From contig NZ_FQWD01000004.1 in assembly GCF_900129565.1 (NCBI RefSeq), positions 248,001 to 312,000 on the forward strand: a stretch of 64,000 nucleotides of DNA, given 5' to 3'. Position numbers and translations under genes: made by a program. The notes below the pieces were generated by a model that made no database searches, was not told the DNA's origin, and worked only from the letters and a program-made list of their open reading frames with translations. This DNA is from Marisediminitalea aggregata (GTDB lineage: Bacteria > Pseudomonadota > Gammaproteobacteria > Enterobacterales > Alteromonadaceae). Within the stretch, counting starts at the first letter, position 1. The number at the start of each line of letters is the position of its first letter. Shown here piece by piece: positions 19,201-24,799 of this stretch.

Positions 19201-19362
19201 CCTGTCATGATGGGCTCAGGAACAGGTTCTGAAGTAATGAGCCGGATTGCAACGCCCATGGTAGGCGGCATGGCGAGTGCACTGGTGCTTTCCTTGCTGG
19301 TAATCCCCGCGTGTTTTTACCTGGTGCAAAAACAACGCATGGCCAAACAGCTCGCTGAGTAA
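16240..19362 (+). CDS. cusA: CusA/CzcA family heavy-metal efflux RND pump
   Basis: Inner-membrane proton-driven RND transporter of 1040 aa that exports Cu(I)/Ag(I) through the CusCBA channel. It starts with GTG (AGGAGCC upstream) as MIAHIIRWSIANRVLVL. The HME-RND N-terminal patch VDAIPDLSDVQVIIKT, transmembrane 4 GGIAIAIGAMTDGAIVMIEN with the proton-relay acids, GSEFMPPLDEGDLMYMP, and methionines in the cleft region (for example ATGIKTPLGLK nearby) fit CusA rather than drug pumps. Choice of Cu/Ag over Zn/Co is inferred from the fused CusF domain in cusB. No regulator such as CusRS or CueR is in the window. Confidence 0.92.
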   Translation: MIAHIIRWSIANRVLVLIATLMLAAAGMWSVKQTPVDAIPDLSDVQVIIKTSYPGQAPSVVEQQVTYPLTTAMLSVPGAHTVRGFSFFGDSYVYILFDDSTDIYWARSRVLEYLSQVAPTLPDTATPQLGPDATGVGWVYIYALSDPTGQHDIADLTSLQDWFLKYELQTVPGVAEVATVGGMKKQYQVVIDPLRLQAYNLPLSSIERAITRGNQEVGASVVEMAEAEYMVTVTGYLQSLDDLQQVVLGATPQGTPVLLSDVADIRIGPAARRGIAELNGEGETVGGIIVMRYGENAEKTITGVKAALERLQAGLPDGVEITPVYDRSNLITKAVDNLWDKLLEELIIVAVVCGLFLLHLRSAIVALVTLPLGILAAFILMHFQGLNANIMSLGGIAIAIGAMTDGAIVMIENFHKHLEDPANQQRNRWELVADAAGEVGPALFFSLLIITVSFLPVFILEAQEGRMFAPLAYTKTYAMAAAAGLAITLIPVLIGYFIRGNILPEAKNPVNRVIQAAYKPALRAVLSFPKTTLLCAVIIGVIGFYPLGKLGSEFMPPLDEGDLMYMPTTYAGVSIGEARQILQQTDKLIRTVPEVETVFGKVGRAETATDPAPLTMIETFIQLKPQSEWREGVTTESLRAELDKLVKFPGLTNAWVMPIKTRIDMLATGIKTPLGLKISGPDIAVIEQLGKDVERILGDLPGTASVYAERVAGARYITLDVNRYAAARYGMNIADVQQVISTAVGGKKVTTTVEGLERYSVNMRYPQAYRDSPEAMADLPLITPTGQRITLGDVADINITQGPPALKSENARLTGHTFIDLTTSDIQTYVADAKAALDSQLTLPAGYSLKWAGQYEYMERAKQKLTYVLPLTLAIIVILLFMSFRNMVDVAIVLGTLPLGLIGGFWLLYWLDYQLSVAVGVGFIALAGVTVEIGVIMVVYLNESCKSLARQHQTITTALLRNAVAEGALKRVRPVLMTVATVMIGLLPVMMGSGTGSEVMSRIATPMVGGMASALVLSLLVIPACFYLVQKQRMAKQLAE

Positions 19363-19370
19363 CAACGAAC

Positions 19371-19395
19371 GCCGCTATGTGTTGCGCATAGCGGC
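19371..19395. terminator. Hairpin between convergent cusA and hydrolase genes
   Basis: GCCGCTATG / CATAGCGGC, 9 bp with a 7-nt loop, lying in the 42-bp gap between two convergent genes. U tracts are poor on both sides, so it may be a weak or Rho-assisted bidirectional terminator. Confidence 0.5.
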
Positions 19396-19404
19396 CATAT
19401 CTGT

Positions 19405-20466
19405 CTATTCAGAGGTTAACGAAAATTCAACGAATCCGCGCAATGCACGCATCATAGGAAAGAACTGCGGATTAACCTGCGGTACCGAACAGGTTTCACT
19501 TAAATCAGCACGGTTTTTGTCGAAATTCATTTTTTCCAGCAAGCGGCGATTAACCACCAGATCAGCGTGACATAAGTTATGCGATGCATCAATCACGTAG
19601 AAGGTATTATTGGCGTCTACTGATGCCAGTAAGTTTTCGACACCTTCGATAGGCGTGGTCTGGTCAGCTTCAGAATGCGCAATGAATACCGGTACAGTAA
19701 TGTTTGCCCCTTGCTCCAATTGTTCGCGAATTTCACGAATCAGCGACATCAGCTCCAACCCGGCAAAACTGGCCACTTTCGGGTACTTTTGCGGGTTTGG
19801 TCCATCGGTTTTGTAATCGCCATCAAGCATTTTAGCCAGCCAACGCATTCCCCAAATTTTTGATAACGACTCGACATTGCCGTTCAGCGCCAGTGCGCCG
19901 GAAAACAGCATTAAACCTTTTACGTTATCCGGGTGTTTGAGCGTGTAGTCCACTGAAAGTGCGCCGCCTGTAGAGAATCCGCCCACAACCACTTTACCCG
20001 AACTACTCGCACCAAGTGCCAGTGTAATCACTTCATCAACATGAGCTTGCCAGCGCTCTGCTAACTGGTCATCTTCCATATCAGCATCGGCGTCTTTCAA
20101 ACCGTGTCCGGGCAGTAACGGCGCAATGACCGTATATCCCTGGCTGTAGAGCTCATCGGCGATTGCCGAAACAAAAAAGGGTGAATCGCTTAAACCATGC
20201 ACCAACACCGCAACAGGGCTGTCTGATTCGGCCTGCATAAGTATAAACGGCGCATTGCCTTCACCGCGTAACGAGTCGGCGCAAACCGCAAACCGGTTAG
20301 GCGTTGACTCCATACACTTTCTGACCTCGCCCAAGGACTTAGCGTACAAGTCCTGAAAACCGTTAGTCAGCTCAAAATACGACTGCGCAAAGGCCGATGA
20401 ACTAAGTGCTGCGGTACCGAGTAGCAGGGCACTGCACATGGCAGTAAAAGACTTACGTGTTAACAA
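19405..20466 (-). CDS. Exported alpha/beta hydrolase (carboxylesterase-like)
   Basis: A 353-aa protein with a signal peptide (LLLGTAALSSSAFA). It is a serine hydrolase by motif: HGLSDSPFF (oxyanion loop) near residue 90, lid-proximal LLPGHGLKDAD near 118, nucleophile elbow GGFSTGG near 168, acid in AHSEADQTTP near 272 and catalytic histidine in DASHNLCHAD near 300. This layout resembles monoacylglycerol lipase/carboxylesterase-type enzymes. The true substrate cannot be read from sequence. It may share a transcript with the M20 peptidase gene 62 bp upstream. Confidence 0.8.
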   Translation of the reverse strand: MLTRKSFTAMCSALLLGTAALSSSAFAQSYFELTNGFQDLYAKSLGEVRKCMESTPNRFAVCADSLRGEGNAPFILMQAESDSPVAVLVHGLSDSPFFVSAIADELYSQGYTVIAPLLPGHGLKDADADMEDDQLAERWQAHVDEVITLALGASSSGKVVVGGFSTGGALSVDYTLKHPDNVKGLMLFSGALALNGNVESLSKIWGMRWLAKMLDGDYKTDGPNPQKYPKVASFAGLELMSLIREIREQLEQGANITVPVFIAHSEADQTTPIEGVENLLASVDANNTFYVIDASHNLCHADLVVNRRLLEKMNFDKNRADLSETCSVPQVNPQFFPMMRALRGFVEFSLTSE

Positions 20467-20528
20467 AATAAACTCCCAAGGCTAGGTTGCCGCATACTAT
20501 GGCGAGCTTGCCCGTCAAATGCAACTGC

Positions 20529-21836
20529 TCAGTGTGTCGAAGACTGCAACCGATACATCAACACCGCAGCGCGTTTCGCCTGTGATGGCAGTGACTGTAT
20601 GACCGCTGATTCATTCACGGTATGCCCCGCCGAACCACTCATGCCCAGTCCATCCAATGCCATATCAACATACTCCGCGGTAAAAGACACATCTGCGGCC
20701 CCGGCATTAAGCGGGTTAACCGCTGTTACCGGCCCCTGCCCCAGATCAGCACTCACCGTACTGTATATTTCGAGTAGCTGGCGGTTTCCTGCTTTCGGTG
20801 CCATTGGCGGATACCCTTCACCAAACTCAATGGAGGCTGACGTTTTCGGCAAGTTTTGCGCGACCAGCGCCTGCATTTTGCGCTGTACCCGAGTCAGTTG
20901 CTCCTGGGAAATAGCCCGAATATCGCCTGTGACGATAGCGTGTTCTGCTACTACATTGTTCTTGCCGAATGCCGTCCCACTGTTTTTGGCTCGGTCATGA
21001 GTCACCTCAGTACCTCCCATGATTCGGCCAGGGTTAAACGTAAGTAATTGCTCACTTCTTAGTTCTTCATAGAAACGGGTAAGAATACGAGAAGCCTCGT
21101 AAATAGCCCCTGCGCCCACATTGGGTTTAAATACCTGAGACGAATGCGAAGGCGTGCCTTTTACTGTCAGAGTCCAGTCCACCGAGCCACGGCGGGACGT
21201 GTTTGCCGTTTTCGGATTGCCGTCACCATTCTCAAAACCAAGCGCTACGTCCGCCCATTTTGCTGCCTCTATCAGTGCTGCTTTAGATAACGATAAGGGT
21301 CGACCGCTTAACTCCTCATCACCGGTGAGTACCACCTGTATATTCATCGATTTCAAAGCGCCGACGTGCTGTAATGCACGCAGCGCCTCCAACATAATGA
21401 TGTTGCCGCCCTTCATGTCAGCCACGCCTGGACCTTTAATAGTTTTATCATCAACGTAGGTCATCGTCTGAAAAGGGCTTTCCGGTTCAAACACCGTATC
21501 CAGATGGCCTATTAATAGTATATTCGGCCCCTGCCCGCCTTCGTGTTTTGCAATTAGATGACCGGCACGATTAAACTCTTTACCGTCTTCAAACCAAACC
21601 TTAAAACCCAGCGCTTTAAATTCCGGTGCCAGTAGGTCAGCGACTTTTTTTACCCCGGCAAAGTTCATGGTGCCGCTATTTATGTTGACGCTTTTCTCCA
21701 GCAATGCCATGGCATCAGATGTGCGGCGATCAACGGCGTCTGCCATGGATTTTTCATCTGGATTAAGTGCAGCTGCAGTACCAGTAGAAAGCGCCAGGCC
21801 TAAAGCGCAGGTTATGGCCCGTAACGTGGTTTTCAT
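20529..21836 (-). CDS. Exported M20 metallopeptidase (glutamate carboxypeptidase-like)
   Basis: Co-catalytic zinc peptidase of the CPG2/M20A type, 435 aa, with a signal peptide (ALGLALSTGTAAA). Metal-ligand motifs are in order: IGHLDTVFEP near residue 110, GPGVADMKGG near 143, GDEELSGR near 176 with the catalytic glutamate, EFGEGYPPM and a late histidine in SAGHTVNESA near 410. The lid/dimerisation domain lies between about 210 and 320 (KGTPSHSSQVFKPNVGAGA). Likely hydrolyses C-terminal residues of periplasmic peptides. Confidence 0.88.
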   Translation of the reverse strand: MKTTLRAITCALGLALSTGTAAALNPDEKSMADAVDRRTSDAMALLEKSVNINSGTMNFAGVKKVADLLAPEFKALGFKVWFEDGKEFNRAGHLIAKHEGGQGPNILLIGHLDTVFEPESPFQTMTYVDDKTIKGPGVADMKGGNIIMLEALRALQHVGALKSMNIQVVLTGDEELSGRPLSLSKAALIEAAKWADVALGFENGDGNPKTANTSRRGSVDWTLTVKGTPSHSSQVFKPNVGAGAIYEASRILTRFYEELRSEQLLTFNPGRIMGGTEVTHDRAKNSGTAFGKNNVVAEHAIVTGDIRAISQEQLTRVQRKMQALVAQNLPKTSASIEFGEGYPPMAPKAGNRQLLEIYSTVSADLGQGPVTAVNPLNAGAADVSFTAEYVDMALDGLGMSGSAGHTVNESAVIQSLPSQAKRAAVLMYRLQSSTH

Positions 21837-22070
21837 TCTGTGTTCCCCGGAATAATTATGCTTTACTGTTCACTATGACAAAGTTAGCCTGAATTAACGA
21901 GAGGCAGGACGATGAATGCCACGATAAAGCAGATTGTAGGCTCGCTCCCTGTCACGCACACGTTTGAACAACAACGATATTTTGACTTCCTGAGTCGACG
22001 CGCCATACTAAGGCCTGTTAATCCGAACCTCACAAACAACCCTTATCACCGGTCAGTCAAAGGATCCGTT

Positions 22071-22418
22071 ATGTCCAAGAAAGTCTATTGCTGCGCACAG
22101 TTTTTACCTAAACCAGGCCAGGAAAACGCCCTGTTTGAAGTACTGCAAAGCCTGGAACCCAATACCATCAGAGAGGATGGTTGTATTCAGTACATTGTGA
22201 CACGGCATGTCACCAGTCCGTTTGCGGAAGGCAAAAGCTTTCCCATTATGTTCAATGAAATCTGGGCCGATATGGCGAGTTTTGAAGCACATTGTCAGCG
22301 CAAGGAAATCGCTGACTTTTTTGCCAAATATTGTCAGGCGGACGATGGGCTTGCTGAAGATTGGAATGTGTGTATTTACACCGATGAGCCGGCGGATTAC
22401 GACGCCCCTCAGTTATAA
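22071..22418 (+). CDS. Putative quinol monooxygenase (ABM domain)
   Basis: A 115-aa protein of the antibiotic-biosynthesis-monooxygenase fold, a small dimeric ferredoxin-like domain as in YgiN. The beta1 start VYCCAQFLPKPGQENALFEVL, the central cysteine-containing REDGCIQYIVTRH and the helix FEAHCQRKEI fit the family. The frame is open back to 21912, but AAAGGA sits at the right distance before ATG 22071 and the family starts there. The 234 bp between this start and the divergent M20 gene must hold both promoters. Confidence 0.8.
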   Translation: MSKKVYCCAQFLPKPGQENALFEVLQSLEPNTIREDGCIQYIVTRHVTSPFAEGKSFPIMFNEIWADMASFEAHCQRKEIADFFAKYCQADDGLAEDWNVCIYTDEPADYDAPQL

Positions 22419-22432
22419 TTCTTGTTGAAAAT

Positions 22433-22466
22433 CGCTCGTCACATTTATCGCAAACGAAGACGAGCG
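22433..22466. terminator. Hairpin between convergent genes
   Basis: CGCTCGTC / GACGAGCG, 8 bp with an 18-nt loop, in the 59-bp gap between the ABM gene and the peroxiredoxin gene. On the minus strand it is followed by ATTTTC, so termination of the peroxiredoxin transcript is more likely. Confidence 0.45.
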
Positions 22467-22477
22467 GTGCTCCTCAT

Positions 22478-23230
22478 TTAAGCTTGTTCTGCGAAGTACG
22501 CTTCCAGGTCATCGCTACCACCAATGTGTTTACCACCGATAAACACCTGAGGTACCGTTGTTCTGCCACTGATTGCTTTCAGTGAGGTCAGTGAAGCCCC
22601 TTGTCCCAGCACAATTTCCTCATAGCGGTAACCGTGATGTTGCAGTAGTGCTTTCGCTTTGGCGCAATATGGGCAACCCGGCTTCGTCAGCAAGGATACC
22701 GGTTCCTGCTTCACCGCATTGGGCGCAATGTAACTTAACATGGTGTCAGCGTCTGACACTTCAAAGGGGTCGCCTGGTTTGTTGGGCTCGATAAACATCT
22801 TATCAATAACCCCATCTTTCACCAGCATGGCATAACGCCAACTGCGCTTGCCAAAGCCCAGATCCGCTTTGTCGACCAGCATGCCCATGCCATCGGTAAA
22901 CTCGCCGTTGCCGTCCGGTACCAGCGAAATGTTTTCCGACTCCTGGTCCGCCGCCCAGGCATTCATTACGAAGGTATCATTCACTGATACACAGACAATT
23001 TCATCTACACCGTTTTGCTTGAACACATCTGCCAGCTCGTTGTATCGAGGCAAGTGTGTAGAAGAGCACGTTGGCGTAAACGCACCTGGTAACGAGAAAA
23101 CAACCACGGTCTTTCCACTGAAAATGTCGTCGCTTGTCCGATTAATCCATTGTTCGCCATCGCGGATCGCAAAAGTTACGTCAGGCACTTTTTGGCCTTC
23201 ACGTGAAGGCATATCTACTGGGTGTGTCAT
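22478..23230 (-). CDS. Peroxiredoxin-glutaredoxin fusion protein
   Basis: Hybrid Prx5/glutaredoxin of 250 aa that reduces peroxides with glutathione, as in Haemophilus and Vibrio. Residues 1-165 are the peroxiredoxin 5 domain with the peroxidatic cysteine in PGAFTPTCSSTHLP near 55; residues 175-250 are a glutaredoxin with the active site KPGCPYCAKAK and the glutathione-site patch TTVPQVFIGGKHIGG. AAGGAG precedes the ATG. A TATACT sits at 23261-23256 on the minus strand; no convincing OxyR pattern was found. It stands alone between divergent and convergent neighbours. Confidence 0.93.
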   Translation of the reverse strand: MTHPVDMPSREGQKVPDVTFAIRDGEQWINRTSDDIFSGKTVVVFSLPGAFTPTCSSTHLPRYNELADVFKQNGVDEIVCVSVNDTFVMNAWAADQESENISLVPDGNGEFTDGMGMLVDKADLGFGKRSWRYAMLVKDGVIDKMFIEPNKPGDPFEVSDADTMLSYIAPNAVKQEPVSLLTKPGCPYCAKAKALLQHHGYRYEEIVLGQGASLTSLKAISGRTTVPQVFIGGKHIGGSDDLEAYFAEQA

Positions 23231-23432
23231 TGTTTTCTCCTTAATTGATGTATCCAGTATAGACTTATCGCCAGAGTATGGAAGTGAAGTTAATCTATCC
23301 TGATAATCTACATATGCGATTAAACATGATTTTTTAATCAGTTATTTTTGGTATTAAGAAGTATCCCCGTTTATGGTTTGCGATGCCCCAATTACATGGC
23401 GATACCCGAAGGCTTTGTTTATCCTTTGGCAA

Positions 23433-23463
23433 GTAAGGTATCAGGGCAACATCGTTACCTTAC
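23433..23463 (+). repeat. Inverted repeat immediately upstream of the riboswitch
   Basis: GTAAGGTA at 23433-23440 and TACCTTAC at 23456-23463 form a perfect 8-bp inverted repeat around a 15-nt loop. It ends about 7 bp before the aptamer begins, so it could be an RNA hairpin at the 5' end of the leader or an operator in the promoter region. Upstream, TTTGGCAAG may supply a -35-like element, but no confident promoter is seen in 23262-23432. Confidence 0.4.
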
Positions 23464-23469
23464 AGAAAG

Positions 23470-23556
23470 TTTGAAAAAGGCAAAGCGCGACGAAAGCGCG
23501 TGACGCAAAGCCTCCGGTCTTCATCCTTTGATATGATAGCGGGGCTACCGAACACA
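23470..23556 (+). ncRNA. Class I cyclic-di-GMP riboswitch (GEMM-I)
   Basis: The conserved core of c-di-GMP-I aptamers is present in order. GGCAAA lies at 23479-23484. A helix capped by a GAAA tetraloop (23492-23495) follows, and then GACGCAAAGCCTCCGG at 23502-23517, identical to the Vibrio cholerae Vc2 core as I recall it. The second-helix end TAGCGGGGCTACCGA at 23537-23551 differs from Vc2 by one base and carries the tetraloop receptor. A short closing helix can form from TTTG (23470-23473) with CAAA (23555-23558). The next gene on this strand is the ParA-like ATPase, 123 bases downstream, so the RNA most likely controls that operon. Confidence 0.93.
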
Positions 23557-23612
23557 AAGGGCTTTCCGGTTCCCCCTAAAAACCGCAGACCCAAAACGGT
23601 GTTCACTTTTTC
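23550..23612 (+). promoter_or_regulatory. Candidate riboswitch expression platform
   Basis: GAACAC at 23550-23555, at the 3' edge of the aptamer, can pair with GTGTTC at 23599-23604, which is followed by AC and five U residues (23607-23611). Inside, CGGTT (23567-23571) can pair with AACCG (23581-23585). The outer pairing would use bases of the aptamer's closing end, so aptamer and terminator-like fold appear mutually exclusive. That would make ligand binding an ON signal. The stem is short; this is inference from base complementarity only. Confidence 0.4.
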
Positions 23613-23616
23613 ATTG

Positions 23617-23632
23617 TGTAATGACTATTACA
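23617..23632. promoter_or_regulatory. Palindrome upstream of parA
   Basis: TGTAATGACTATTACA, a perfect 6-bp inverted repeat with a 4-base spacer, lies 47 bp before the ParA start. It may be the binding site of the ribbon-helix-helix partner, since type Ib partition operons carry their centromere upstream of parA. No second copy was noticed. Confidence 0.35.
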
Positions 23633-23678
23633 GCGAGCTTCGGACAGGAATAGCCAGGCTCCAATGAGGATTGAACCT

Positions 23679-24374
23679 ATGATGATTCTGGTAGGTGGCG
23701 AAAAAGGCGGTAGCGGCAAAAGCTGCCTGGCCCAAAATATCGCCGTGTACTTGCGTTGTGAGAAAAAAGCCAGTGTGTTAATGGTGGATTGCGATCCACA
23801 GCGCACCACCTCTGACTGGGCGCAAGAGCGCAGTAGCAACGACGAATTACCCAACATTACCTGTATACAACTATACGGTAAGATTCGAAACGAACTGCTC
23901 AGTCTGAAAGAGCGCTACGACTATGTCGTTATCGATTGCGGTGGACAGGATAACCTGGCACTGCGTTCGTCAATGGCGGTGGCCGACCACATACTGATTC
24001 CACTGCGACCAAAGCGTCGCGACTTAAAAACCGTACCACACATGGAAGACATATTGTCGACCTGTAAAATGGTCAACCCCAGAATGAATGCCGCGTTTGT
24101 GATCACCCAGTGCCCTTCCCTGCCGAGTCTGGCTCCGCGGATCCTCGAGGCGAAGGAAGTGTGCCGCTCTTTTGAGGTGCCGGTGCTTAACTCGGTCACC
24201 TTCAGCCGCAACATGTATGATGACTCAGAAGAGTCGGGTCGCTCGGTGCTGGAAAGCGAGCCAACTGGCAAAGCCGCGATTGAAATCAGAAGTATCATTG
24301 AAGAGCTGCTGGCCCGCAGAAAGGGGGAACAGAATGAGCCTACTCAATCTGTCGCGTACCACGTCGCGAGCTAG
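23679..24374 (+). CDS. ParA-family partition/positioning ATPase
   Basis: Walker-type ATPase of about 231 aa, lacking the N-terminal HTH of large plasmid ParA proteins, thus like type Ib ParA. The deviant Walker A EKGGSGKSC with its signature lysine is at the very N-terminus, the A' motif VDCDPQRTTSDWA near residue 40 and Walker B YVVIDCGGQD near 87. RPKRRDLKTV follows near 112. The start is ATG 23679 or the adjacent ATG 23682; an ATG at 23664 is also in frame, but GAGGATTGA fits the later start. Its last 41 bp overlap the RHH gene. It lies behind a c-di-GMP riboswitch, which is an unusual context for ParA. Confidence 0.88.
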   Translation: MMILVGGEKGGSGKSCLAQNIAVYLRCEKKASVLMVDCDPQRTTSDWAQERSSNDELPNITCIQLYGKIRNELLSLKERYDYVVIDCGGQDNLALRSSMAVADHILIPLRPKRRDLKTVPHMEDILSTCKMVNPRMNAAFVITQCPSLPSLAPRILEAKEVCRSFEVPVLNSVTFSRNMYDDSEESGRSVLESEPTGKAAIEIRSIIEELLARRKGEQNEPTQSVAYHVAS

Positions 24375-24657
24375 CACGATTAATACTGAGCCAGTAACTG
24401 CCGATACCTTTATTGACGACGCCCTGAATTATGCGCAGGGTCGACCGGCGCATGCTGACTCCCAAACGCAATTAGTTACATCGGCTTCTAAAGTCAGTAA
24501 CGATGCATCAATGCAACCTATGCGCAGAGCTACCTTCACGCTCACCGAAGAATGCATTGATCAATTGCAGGAAATTTCTGACCACAGCGGGGTCGCCAAG
24601 TCTAAATTAATACGGCTATGGATAGCACATTTTGCACACACAAGGAGTGACTGGTAA
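24334..24657 (+). CDS. Ribbon-helix-helix protein, likely ParA partner
   Basis: A 107-aa protein beginning MSLLNLSRTTSRAST with AAGGGGG upstream, out of frame with and overlapping the end of parA. The first 60 residues look disordered and polar; the C-terminal 45 (MRRATFTLTEECIDQL, then SGVAKSKLIRLWIAHF) have the beta-strand plus two helices of a CopG/MetJ-type ribbon-helix-helix DNA-binding domain. Disordered tail plus RHH is the design of ParG-like centromere-binding partners, whose tail stimulates the ParA ATPase. The role is inferred from fold and pairing. Confidence 0.8.
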   Translation: MSLLNLSRTTSRASTINTEPVTADTFIDDALNYAQGRPAHADSQTQLVTSASKVSNDASMQPMRRATFTLTEECIDQLQEISDHSGVAKSKLIRLWIAHFAHTRSDW

Positions 24658-24714
24658 TGTTGCATAAAAAAACGACAAGCGATTAAATTTTAAACATGTG
24701 TAGGTGGAATTAAC

Positions 24715-24730
24715 CTATACTAAAGTATAG
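24715..24730. promoter_or_regulatory. Palindrome containing a TATACT box upstream of the GGDEF gene
   Basis: CTATACTAAAGTATAG is a perfect 7-bp inverted repeat with a 2-base centre, in the 142-bp gap between the RHH gene and the cyclase. TATACT at 24716-24721 could be a -10 box, with no clear -35. A regulator bound here would cover the promoter. Confidence 0.4.
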
Positions 24731-24799
24731 CGACAGATAAAACGCAGATGTATGTAGTAGCGGTTTTAGCAACAAGTATAAGCGGTGTAAAAGGTATTT

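Noticed and set aside
23231..23300. OxyR site upstream of the peroxiredoxin-glutaredoxin gene
   Set aside because: ATAG/CTAT pieces occur, but not as four elements with 7-base spacers.
23617..23632. HexR-like site TGTAAT...ATTACA upstream of parA
   Set aside because: The HexR consensus has a 3-base spacer between the half-sites; here it is 4, and the downstream gene is not a sugar-metabolism gene. Kept only as an unnamed palindrome.
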